Positions 42,522 to 49,955 of a stretch of 64,000 bases of DNA are shown in pieces. The translations under genes were made by a program, and so were the position numbers. The stretch comes from Alphaproteobacteria bacterium. Its GTDB lineage: Bacteria > Pseudomonadota > Alphaproteobacteria > Rs-D84. The notes below the pieces were generated by a model. It saw nothing but the letters and a program-made list of their open reading frames with translations, was not told where the DNA came from and made no database searches. Numbering within the stretch: position 1 is the first letter of the stretch; each line of letters starts with the position of its first letter. The DNA lies in the NCBI GenBank assembly GCA_009784235.1, contig WRCC01000001.1, positions 241,506 through 305,505 of the forward strand. The letters are read 5' to 3'.

Positions 42522-43394
42522 TTTTAACATCTTGGCGACTTCGTCGGCAAGGTTGTCTTCGCGCTTTTGGATTCCTTCGCCCAGCAAATAATATTTAAAA
42601 CCGGCCAGCGTCGCACCGTTTTCGGCCAACACTGCTTTGACAGTTTTCGACGGGTCCATAACGAACGGCTGTTCTTCCAGAACAGATTCGCCATAATATT
42701 TTTGTACGCGGCCTGCGACCATTTTTTCTGCGATTTCCGCTGGCTTGCCATCGGTTGCACCGGATTCGATGAACACTTTCTTTTCGCGTTCGACCGCAAC
42801 TGGGTCAACGTCAGAAATTGTCGCAAATTCTGGTTTTGATGCAGCGATATGCATTGCAATTTTAGCACCGATTTCCGTAGATTTCGCGATATCGCCATTC
42901 AGCGCAATAATAACACCGATTTGCCCCATACCCGGAACCAAAGCATTATGGACATAGGTATAAACCGCGTCACCGTTAACCGACGCAATGCGGCGAATAT
43001 TCATATTTTCACCGATTGTTGAAATCAGGTTTTTGACTTCGTCATCCATTGCCGCAGTAACCGCGTCGAAATCGCCGTTCAGTTCCAGTGCTTTCGCAAC
43101 CGTATCAGCGACCAATTTTTGGAATTTTTCATTTTTCGCAACAAAGTCTGTTTCTGCATTGACTTCGACCACGACACCGAATGTTCCGTCCAACGAAACC
43201 GCCGGCGCGACCAATCCAGCCGCCGCAACACGGTCGGCTTTTTTCGCCGCTTTGACGATGCCTTTTTGGCGCAGCCAGTCGGCCGCTGCTTCGATATCGC
43301 CGTTATTTTCAGTCAATGCAGCCTTGCAATCCATCATGCCGGCCGCAGTTCTTTCGCGCAATTCTGTGATAAGTGATGCTGTGATATTTGCCAT
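42519..43394 (-). CDS. tsf: Elongation factor Ts
   Basis: 291 residues from the ATG at 43394, with GGGGGAA upstream. N-terminal UBA-like part MANITASLITELRERTAAGM with MDCKAAL, then the EF-Tu-binding core (VEVNAETDFVAKNEKF, HIAASKPEF). It recycles EF-Tu-GDP. One bp after the rpsB stop, so it is co-translated with S2 as in most bacteria. Confidence 0.95.
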   Translation of the reverse strand: MANITASLITELRERTAAGMMDCKAALTENNGDIEAAADWLRQKGIVKAAKKADRVAAAGLVAPAVSLDGTFGVVVEVNAETDFVAKNEKFQKLVADTVAKALELNGDFDAVTAAMDDEVKNLISTIGENMNIRRIASVNGDAVYTYVHNALVPGMGQIGVIIALNGDIAKSTEIGAKIAMHIAASKPEFATISDVDPVAVEREKKVFIESGATDGKPAEIAEKMVAGRVQKYYGESVLEEQPFVMDPSKTVKAVLAENGATLAGFKYYLLGEGIQKREDNLADEVAKMLK

Positions 43395-43395
43395 G

Positions 43396-44259
43396 TTATT
43401 CCCCCATTTTTTCTTCGATTTTTTGTTCCATCTTCTCGCGGCGTTCTTCACGTTCTTCGGATGTTTTAACTTTGACGCGCGCTTGCTTTTCTTTGGCTTT
43501 TTCTTCGATTTCGTCCGCGACTGTTTCCATCATATCAGATGAGACTTTTTTCGATGCCGCGCCGCCCAGACGTTTTTCGATACCGGACAGAATTGCTTCG
43601 ACGAACAAATCGCAGTACAGCTGGACCGCGCGGGACGCGTCGTCGTTGCCCGGAATCGGATAATCGATTAATTCTGGGTTAGCATTCGTATCGCAAATCG
43701 CGACGATTGGCATATCCAGATTTTTTGCTTCGCGGACCGCGTTATATTCACGCGGAACGTCAACGATAACGATGGCTTGCGGTGTGCCGTGCATATCCAA
43801 AATTCCGCCGAAAATATCGCGCAGCTTGCCCGCTTCGCGGGTCATGTTCAGGACTTCTTTTTTGGTCAGGCCCAATTTTTCCGCGTTTTCGATATCCATT
43901 TCCATTTTTTTCAAGCGACGGATGGATTGCGAAACAGTGGACCAATTGGTCATCATTCCACCCAACCAACGGTTGTTCACATAATGCTGGCCGCAACGTT
44001 CGGCGGCGTCTTTGATGATGTCTTTGGCTTGGTGTTTTGTCGATACGAACAAGATTTTACCGCCGGCGGCCGCGATTGCTTCCAATGCGACCAACGCGTT
44101 GTGCAGCATCGGCGCGGTTTTGTTCAAATTAATAATATGTATTTTGTCTTTGACGCCATATACATACGGTGTCATCAGCGGGTTCCAGCGACGGGTGTGG
44201 TGTCCAAAATGAACCCCAGCTTCCATCAATTGCTTCATGGAAAATTTTGGCAATGCCAT
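43396..44259 (-). CDS. rpsB: 30S ribosomal protein S2
   Basis: 287 residues from the ATG at 44259 (AAAGGAGC). S2 motifs: MKQLMEAGVHFGHHTRRWNP, ILFVSTKHQAKDII, YVNNRWLGGMMTNW and IVDVPREYNAVREA. The C terminus has a Lys/Glu-rich tail (EEREERREKMEQKIEEKM), longer than usual. Expression is probably controlled by the pseudoknot leader upstream. Confidence 0.95.
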   Translation of the reverse strand: MALPKFSMKQLMEAGVHFGHHTRRWNPLMTPYVYGVKDKIHIINLNKTAPMLHNALVALEAIAAAGGKILFVSTKHQAKDIIKDAAERCGQHYVNNRWLGGMMTNWSTVSQSIRRLKKMEMDIENAEKLGLTKKEVLNMTREAGKLRDIFGGILDMHGTPQAIVIVDVPREYNAVREAKNLDMPIVAICDTNANPELIDYPIPGNDDASRAVQLYCDLFVEAILSGIEKRLGGAASKKVSSDMMETVADEIEEKAKEKQARVKVKTSEEREERREKMEQKIEEKMGE

Positions 44260-44469
44260 GGTTTTGCTCCTTTGCAAAGGACGCATCTTAATTCGTAATT
44301 ATTGAATTAGTCGCGCCGTAGCCACAGGCATAGGCGGATGCGTTTCTGTTAATTCCTCGTCATTTGCCGGCATACCCTTGCGGGACAGAAACTTGGCAAA
44401 TAACTGTGTTTTTCACGCGGTTTTGGCCGCGCGTGACGAGATTATAGGGGAAAAATTTTGGAAATGCAA
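44260..44469 (-). promoter_or_regulatory. rpsB promoter and pseudoknotted leader
   Basis: Minus strand: -35 TTGCAT (44464-44469), 17-bp spacer, TATAAT (44441-44446). The leader of about 170 nt has a 7-bp hairpin (44413-44419/44430-44436), then interleaved helices TTTGCC/GGCAAA (44395-44400 with 44363-44368) and GTTTCTGT/ACAGAAAC (44385-44392 with 44342-44349). This A-B-A'-B' order is a pseudoknot, in the place where S2 binding leaders are known in other bacteria. Autoregulation by S2 is inferred. Confidence 0.75.
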
Positions 44470-44481
44470 GGAAAATAACAA

Positions 44482-44631
44482 TTTATGATTGCTGATTTAT
44501 GATTTATGATTTTATATGCATTTGTAATTGCAAAAGTTGATTGGGTTGAGTATATTCCGCTCCTGGGATAAGGTCAAGAAAAACAATGAAAAACAAATCA
44601 GAAATCATAAATCATAAATCCAAAATCATAG
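44482..44631. repeat. AT-rich ATTTATGATT repeat, inverted pair flanking the nifJ start
   Basis: TTTATGATTGCTGATTTATGATTTATGATT (44482-44512) and the opposite orientation AATCAGAAATCATAAATCATAAATCC (44596-44624). The second copy lies inside the coding start of nifJ. A third copy is at 47571-47602. Confidence 0.7.
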
Positions 44632-47600
44632 TTGATGGAAATTGGGCAGCAGCGGATATTGCTTACAGATGCAGTGAATTTTCCGCGATTTATCCGATTA
44701 CTCCGTCTTCGACCATGGGCGAATTGGCGGATGAATGGGCGTTTCAGCATAAAAAGAACATCTGGGGCGCAATTCCAGGCATAATCGAAATGCAATCCGA
44801 AGGCGGTGCGGCCGGCGCACTGCATGGCGCTTTGCAAATGGGCGCAATGTGTTCGACTTTTACGGCGTCACAGGGTTTGTTATTGATGATTCCGAACATG
44901 TATAAAATCGCAGGCGAACAGACGCCGTTCGTGATGCACGTTGCGGCGCGCGCAATTGCAACGCATGCTCTGTCGATTTTCGGCGACCATTCCGACGTGA
45001 TGAGTGTTCGCGGAACCGGGTTCGCGATGTTGTCCGCGCATTCGGTGCAACAAGCACACGATATGGCCGCGATTGCGCATGCGGCAACATTGCGTTCGCG
45101 CGTTCCGTTTTTGCATTTCTTTGACGGATTTCGCACCAGCCACGAAGAATCGCGCATAGAACATATTTCAGATGATGTTTTACGGAAATTGATTCCGACG
45201 GAATTAATGCTGGCCGCGCGGGCACGTGGTATGACGCCGGACGCGCCAACCATTCGTGGAACTGCGCAAAATCCGGATGTATTCTTCCAAGGCCGCGAAG
45301 CGTGTAATAATCTGTACGACGCAGTGCCCGGAATTGTGTCGGATGTCATGGATGAATTCGCAAAACTGACCGGGCGCCGGTATGGATTGGTTGATTATGT
45401 TGGAAACCCGGATGCAGAAAATATAATCGTATGCATGGGTTCTGCGGCTGAAACCATCACGGAAACGCTTGCGCATTTACCGGGTGGACTTATCTCCCCC
45501 TCCTTGAGGGGGAGTGTCGCCCAAAGGGCGACGAGGGAGAGCTCCCCCCGATCTGCTTCGCAGACGGCCCCCCTCAAGGAGGGGGGCACAGAATCCCGCG
45601 GCGTTGGCGTTATCGCGATCCATTTATATCGGCCGTTTCCAACGGCGGCATTCTTGGCCGCATTGCCAAAAACCGCGAAAAATATCGCCGTGCTGGACCG
45701 AACCAAAGAACCCGGTTCCATCGGCGAACCGTTGTATCAGGATGTAGTGACTGCATTACAAAATTGCGGATTAAATATTTTCGGTGGGCGGTATGGATTG
45801 GGGTCCAAAGAATTCAAGCCGCGGGATGTCAAGGCGATTGTCGAAGGCATGATGCGCGGAACTCTGCATCATAATTTTACTGTCGGAATTGATGACGACG
45901 TTACGAAATTGTCGCTGAAAACCGACCCTACTTTTGCAAACGATGACGCGGGATATCAGTCTGCGATACTGTATGGAATTGGTTCGGACGGTACGGTTGG
46001 CGCGGTGAAAAATATAGTAAAAATCGTTGGTGAAAATTCTGATTTATATCCACAAAGCTATGCTGTTTATGATTCGAAAAAATCGGGCACTTTGACCGCA
46101 TCGCATTTGCGATTCGCGCCGAACCATATTCGGTCGCAATATTTGGTCGAATATGCAGATTTTATCAGTGTTTCCAGTTATGCAATTGCACAGCGGTTTG
46201 ATGTATTCCGCGGATTGCGTCCCGGTGGCACGGTGATGATTAATACGTCGCGCGCGCCGGATGATGCGTTTGGAAATCTGCCGCGTGAAACCCAAGAACA
46301 TTTAATTCGTATGCGTGCGAAAGTATATTTCTTGGACGCGAATCGCGGTGCGGATGAACTGGGGCTGGGCCGTCGTATTAATACTTTTATAATGTTGAAT
46401 TTTTTCGGACTGACCAATATTATTGACCCGAAAATTGCGGCAGAATCAGCAAAGCACGAGATTGAAAAAACATACAAAAAGAAAGGCTCTGACGTTGTCG
46501 CGGCCAATTGGGCCGCCGTAGACCGCGCATCGGAATTTTTGACCGAATATAAATTACCATCGTCGCCATCAAATTTTGCGCCGGATTTCATACCAGCAAT
46601 GATGCCAGATGCACCGGTACGTATTGCCGGGGTCTTGGGCGAGATTGGCGCAATGCGCGGGAACGCATTGCCAGTGTCTGCATTCGCAGGGGAAAATTTT
46701 ACATACGGCGAATATCCAACCGGAACGTCCAAATATGAAAAGCGCGCGACAAGTGAACGTGTTGCAGAATGCAATTTGAACAAGTGTATCCAATGCGGAA
46801 AATGTTCGATGTTATGTCCGCATTCCGCAATACGGACGAATGTGTTTGTCTCCCCCTCTTTGATGGGGAGTGTCACGCAAAGCGTGACGAGGGGGAGCTC
46901 CCCCCGGTCTGCTCACGCAGACAGCCCCCCTCAAGGAGGAGGGCAAATACCCACCGTTCCAACAAAAACAACAGAACTGGGTGAAGGATTGGAATTTACG
47001 TTAAACGTATCACCCGCGGATTGTACCGGATGCGGCGTATGCGTAAAAAATTGTCCGGTAAAGGCTTTGCGCATGGTGCCGTATGCGGATGCGGTTGCGA
47101 ATGGCGCACAAGATGCGTTTAATGCGGCCACGGAATTGCCGGCATTTCCGCGTGATAAATTAAATTTGAACATTTCGAAACATATCGAACTTTGTGAACA
47201 TATGTTTGAATTTCCGGGTGCTTGCGCCGGGTGTGGTGAAACGCCTTACTTGAAATTGGTCACACAATTATTTGGTGACCGGATGATTGTCGCGAACGCG
47301 ACCGGATGTTCGTCTATATTCGGTGCGAATTTGCCGACCACACCATATGCGAAAAATTCCGCGGGACGCGGACCGGCATGGTCTAATTCGCTGTTCGAAG
47401 ATAATGCGGAATACGGATTGGGCATGCGATTGGCACTGAATCAAAAACGTCATGCGTTAAAAGGATTATTGTTTGAATTGCAAAGCGACGGAGCATTGAA
47501 AGATATAAATATTGAAAAATTATTTGAAGAAAAAAATATCGATGCACAACGCGGCAATGCTGAAAAAATCAAATCAGAAATCAGAAATCATAAATCCGAA

Positions 47601-48317
47601 ATCCCAGCAATGACGTTGTCACTGCTGGATTGTCTGGTCGATAAATCCGTGTGGATTATCGGCGGCGACGGATGGGCGTATGATATCGGATTCGGCGGAC
47701 TGGACCATGTATTGCATTCGGGCCAAAACGTAAATATCTTGGTTATGGATACCGAAGGCTATTCGAACACAGGGGGCCAGCAATCAAAGGCCACGCCCTT
47801 CGGCGCATCGATGAAATTCGCAGTCGGCGGCAAAGATTCGCATAAAAAAGATTTGGGCCTGATTGCCATGATGTCGGGCGCGTATGTCGCGCAAATTGCA
47901 ATGGGCGCCGACCAAGCCCAAGCAATAAAAGCAATTCGTGAAGCCGAAGCATTCCCGGGACCGTCGATAATACTGGCATACGCGCATTGCGTTTCACATG
48001 GATTCGATTTGTCGAACGGACCGGCGCACCAGCGTGCATTAGTGGATTCCGGCGCGTGGCCATTGTACCGCTTTAATCCGGCGGCAATCGAGCGCGGCGA
48101 AAATCCGCTGGTCATTGATTCCGGCGCAAATCTAATCGAAGCAGAAAAAGCCGCATTGGAAAAGTTTTTGGCAACCGAATCACGATTTAATGCGGCGAAT
48201 GCAATGAATCCCACGCGGTTCGCAAAACTGGTCGATTCTGCAGTTTCGGATAACGAATATAGGCGCGAGCTGAAAAAACACATCGCTGCATTTGCGCTGT
48301 CGCGCAAGTCTGAATAA
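44586..48317 (+). CDS. nifJ: Pyruvate:ferredoxin (flavodoxin) oxidoreductase
   Basis: 1243 residues, about 50-70 longer than usual. It converts pyruvate and CoA to acetyl-CoA, CO2 and reduced ferredoxin. Parts in order: domain I with IYPITPSSTMGELADEW, domains II-III, two 4Fe-4S motifs (CIQCGKCSMLCP, CTGCGVCVKNCP), the extra Cys of ACAGCGETPYLKL, and the TPP domain IIGGDGWAYDIGFGGLDHVL with EGYSNTGGQQSKATP. The excess comes from two in-frame palindromic elements (residues about 303-334 and 755-787), an AT-rich repeat peptide at the N terminus (KSEIINHKSKI) and another near 997-1006. Catalytic motifs are intact, so the enzyme is probably functional. Confidence 0.95.
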   Translation: MKNKSEIINHKSKIIVDGNWAAADIAYRCSEFSAIYPITPSSTMGELADEWAFQHKKNIWGAIPGIIEMQSEGGAAGALHGALQMGAMCSTFTASQGLLLMIPNMYKIAGEQTPFVMHVAARAIATHALSIFGDHSDVMSVRGTGFAMLSAHSVQQAHDMAAIAHAATLRSRVPFLHFFDGFRTSHEESRIEHISDDVLRKLIPTELMLAARARGMTPDAPTIRGTAQNPDVFFQGREACNNLYDAVPGIVSDVMDEFAKLTGRRYGLVDYVGNPDAENIIVCMGSAAETITETLAHLPGGLISPSLRGSVAQRATRESSPRSASQTAPLKEGGTESRGVGVIAIHLYRPFPTAAFLAALPKTAKNIAVLDRTKEPGSIGEPLYQDVVTALQNCGLNIFGGRYGLGSKEFKPRDVKAIVEGMMRGTLHHNFTVGIDDDVTKLSLKTDPTFANDDAGYQSAILYGIGSDGTVGAVKNIVKIVGENSDLYPQSYAVYDSKKSGTLTASHLRFAPNHIRSQYLVEYADFISVSSYAIAQRFDVFRGLRPGGTVMINTSRAPDDAFGNLPRETQEHLIRMRAKVYFLDANRGADELGLGRRINTFIMLNFFGLTNIIDPKIAAESAKHEIEKTYKKKGSDVVAANWAAVDRASEFLTEYKLPSSPSNFAPDFIPAMMPDAPVRIAGVLGEIGAMRGNALPVSAFAGENFTYGEYPTGTSKYEKRATSERVAECNLNKCIQCGKCSMLCPHSAIRTNVFVSPSLMGSVTQSVTRGSSPRSAHADSPPQGGGQIPTVPTKTTELGEGLEFTLNVSPADCTGCGVCVKNCPVKALRMVPYADAVANGAQDAFNAATELPAFPRDKLNLNISKHIELCEHMFEFPGACAGCGETPYLKLVTQLFGDRMIVANATGCSSIFGANLPTTPYAKNSAGRGPAWSNSLFEDNAEYGLGMRLALNQKRHALKGLLFELQSDGALKDINIEKLFEEKNIDAQRGNAEKIKSEIRNHKSEIPAMTLSLLDCLVDKSVWIIGGDGWAYDIGFGGLDHVLHSGQNVNILVMDTEGYSNTGGQQSKATPFGASMKFAVGGKDSHKKDLGLIAMMSGAYVAQIAMGADQAQAIKAIREAEAFPGPSIILAYAHCVSHGFDLSNGPAHQRALVDSGAWPLYRFNPAAIERGENPLVIDSGANLIEAEKAALEKFLATESRFNAANAMNPTRFAKLVDSAVSDNEYRRELKKHIAAFALSRKSE
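45493..45588 (+). mobile_element. In-frame palindromic element, copy 1 (nifJ)
   Basis: Left arm TCTCCCCCTCCTTGAGGGGG, an inner hairpin (GTCGCCCAAAGGGCGAC), central GAGCTC, a second inner hairpin (TCTGCTTCGCAGA) and right arm ending CCTCAAGGAGGGGGGCA. Translated as I-S-P-S-L-R-G-S-V... and joined without a stop to nifJ on both sides. Confidence 0.85.
46849..46944 (+). mobile_element. In-frame palindromic element, copy 2 (nifJ)
   Basis: Same architecture (TCTCCCCCTCTTTGATGGGG ... GAGCTC ... CCTCAAGGAGGAGGGCA), read in the same frame as copy 1 (VSPSLMGSVTQSVTRGSS). It lies in the linker between the two ferredoxin-like 4Fe-4S motifs. Confidence 0.85.
47571..47602 (+). repeat. AT-rich repeat inside nifJ
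   Basis: AAATCAGAAATCATAAATCCGAAATC encodes SEIRNHKSEI and nearly matches the copy at the gene start; it falls in a linker before the TPP domain. Confidence 0.65.
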
Positions 48318-48342
48318 AAAACCGCGCTTGCGGTTTTTTGTA
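48316..48342 (+). terminator. Terminator of nifJ
   Basis: AAAAACCGC/GCGGTTTTTT hairpin with T-run. Confidence 0.8.
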
Positions 48343-48354
48343 TAATTAATATTA

Positions 48355-48386
48355 TCTAGGAAGAATTCCCTAGCAACTTTAAGTTG
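48355..48386. promoter_or_regulatory. Two adjacent dyads, possible operators
   Basis: CTAGG-AAGAATTC-CCTAG (about 48355-48372) and CAACTTTAAGTTG (48374-48386) lie next to each other upstream of the HTH gene. Possible autoregulatory sites. Confidence 0.45.
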
Positions 48387-48511
48387 ATTTTTATCCTAAA
48401 TTAAACTACAATTAGAAAATAGCGAACAAGGATTTTTTGACAGCCGTCTGTTTAAAAATCCGAAAAATCGCCGTTTTGACGACGAATCATAACAAAAAGG
48501 AGGGATTTGTT

Positions 48512-48745
48512 ATGAATCATAGTGAAATTTGGGGTGCTATCGAGGCATTTGCGACTGCGCACAAAATGTCATGTTCCGGTTTGGCCAAGGTTGGTGGATT
48601 AGACCCGACCGCATTCAACCGAAGTAAAAGATGGTCAAAATATGGCCAAGAAAGATGGCCGTCTGTGCAATCTATTGCGAAAATTTTGGCCGCAACCGGC
48701 GAAGATTTTCATGAATTCGCAAAATATGTAAAAAAGTCGGATTAA
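48512..48745 (+). CDS. Small HTH (XRE-like) DNA-binding protein
   Basis: 77 residues from the ATG at 48512 (AAAGGAGGG). It resembles the N-terminal HTH of alphaproteobacterial S24/LexA-like repressors: IWGAIEAFATAHKMSCSGLA, GLDPTAFNRSKRW and RWPSVQSIAKILAATGEDF. The peptidase half is absent, so it is a stand-alone DNA-binding domain. Target unknown; the palindromes upstream suggest self-regulation. Confidence 0.8.
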   Translation: MNHSEIWGAIEAFATAHKMSCSGLAKVGGLDPTAFNRSKRWSKYGQERWPSVQSIAKILAATGEDFHEFAKYVKKSD

Positions 48746-48805
48746 GGCGCGCACCCGTACGATTTTTTCGTTGATATGCGCAAACAAACGTGCCAGAATG
48801 CGTGC

Positions 48806-49237
48806 ATGCAAAAATTCATCGCACTTTCTTTATCAGTTTTGCTTTGCGCGTGCACTTTCCATACCAAGCAACGTGGGTACATTTTTCCAGAAGATTTGGA
48901 CGATGTTTTGACCGCATCCAAAACAACAACCCAGCTGGAAGAAAAATTGGGCAGTCCGGGCGCACGCACGGTTTACGGTGACCCCGTTTGGATTTATTAT
49001 GGCGCGACCGAAAATTATCACGGACCATTTCCGCTTTCATACGATAATAAAAAAGTTCTGCTTGTTTGGGTCAAGGGCGATAAAATCGTCCAGACACGCA
49101 TACTGGCCGATGATGATTTGCCACGTGTCAGCATGACTGATGGTGCCACACCGATACCGGCCGAAATCCGCTTGAACGCGTTCGAAGAATTGATTAATAA
49201 TATCGGTCGCTTTTCACCTGCGGGGCTTGGGCAATAA
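48806..49237 (+). CDS. bamE: BamE-like (SmpA/OmlA) outer-membrane lipoprotein
   Basis: 143 residues from the ATG at 48806; an ATG ten codons earlier is less likely because the lipoprotein signal fits the shorter form. Lipobox LLCAC, then GYIFPEDLDDVLTASKTTTQ, EEKLGSPGARTVYGDPVWIYYG, the SmpA/OmlA pattern. BamE helps the BAM complex insert outer-membrane barrels, of which this window encodes several. Confidence 0.85.
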   Translation: MQKFIALSLSVLLCACTFHTKQRGYIFPEDLDDVLTASKTTTQLEEKLGSPGARTVYGDPVWIYYGATENYHGPFPLSYDNKKVLLVWVKGDKIVQTRILADDDLPRVSMTDGATPIPAEIRLNAFEELINNIGRFSPAGLGQ

Positions 49238-49344
49238 TTCCCATTCGCCGATTTTCCTTGCTATTTCGATAAACTTGGGTAACAATAGTGCCCAGGCGCG
49301 ATAGATTTGTCGCACCACAACAAGCGTATTAAAAGGATTAAAAT

Positions 49345-49725
49345 ATGCGTGAAGGTACAGTAAAATGGTATAACGGCAAAAAATGCTATGGCTTTGTTTC
49401 GCCGAAAACAGCAAATGAAGGCGGCGACACAAGCGATGTTTTCGTCCATTCAACATCATTGCGTGATGCAGGCATTCGTTTCTTGAACGAAGGCGACGTG
49501 ATTAAATTCGACGAAGAAATGCGTGGTGGAAAATTGTCTGCGACGAAAATTGAATTGGTTTCGCGTGACGAAGAATCCGCAAAAAAATTCCAAGAACGTC
49601 GTGCGTCTTTTGGCGGCGACCGTGGTGATCGTGGTGGATACAACCGTGACCGCGGCGACCGTGGTCCACGTCGTGACCGCGATGGCGACGACAAGAAATC
49701 CGGATGGGGTTTCTGGAAGAAATAA
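49345..49725 (+). CDS. Cold-shock domain protein with an Arg/Gly-rich tail
   Basis: 126 residues. The cold-shock domain (1-70) has EGTVKWYNGKKCYGFVSPK (RNP1-like) and DVFVHSTSLRDAG (RNP2). The tail (about 85-126) is RGG-like, GGDRGDRGGYNRDRGDRG, ending in an aromatic GWGFWKK. Such tails bind RNA and are unusual on bacterial CSPs, which are normally about 70 residues. AAAAGGATT precedes the ATG. Confidence 0.9.
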   Translation: MREGTVKWYNGKKCYGFVSPKTANEGGDTSDVFVHSTSLRDAGIRFLNEGDVIKFDEEMRGGKLSATKIELVSRDEESAKKFQERRASFGGDRGDRGGYNRDRGDRGPRRDRDGDDKKSGWGFWKK

Positions 49726-49753
49726 AAAATGCGCCAAACGGCGCATTTTTTCT
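49726..49753 (+). terminator. Terminator of the csp gene
   Basis: AAAATGCGCC/GGCGCATTTT hairpin with T-run. Confidence 0.85.
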
Positions 49754-49796
49754 GCTTGATTTTATATGACATGGCGTTATAATACGCGAACATTTT

Positions 49797-49872
49797 GGGG
49801 TCGTAGCTCAGCTGGTAGAGCGCTACGTTCGCATCGTAGAGGTCGTCGGTTCGACTCCGATCGGCTCCACCA
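49797..49872 (+). tRNA. tRNA-Ala(CGC)
   Basis: Full cloverleaf with loop TTCGCAT (anticodon CGC), T-loop TTCGACT, encoded CCA. The third acceptor pair is G-U, the alanine identity element, which confirms the call. Confidence 0.9.
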
Positions 49873-49882
49873 AAATAATTTT

Positions 49883-49908
49883 ACGGGGGCGCAAATATGC
49901 GCCCCTAC
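49883..49908. repeat. Palindromic GGGGGCGCA repeat
   Basis: GGGGGCGCAAATATGCGCCCCTA; third member of the family at 10613 and 19612. Confidence 0.55.
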
Positions 49909-49923
49909 ATATAATGCACAAAA

Positions 49924-49952
49924 TAAAATCCCCGGGTGGCCGGGGATTTTTT
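49924..49952 (-). terminator. Terminator of the giant collagen-like gene
   Basis: AAAATCCCCGG/CCGGGGATTTT hairpin just after the gene's stop. Confidence 0.85.
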
Positions 49953-49955
49953 GGT

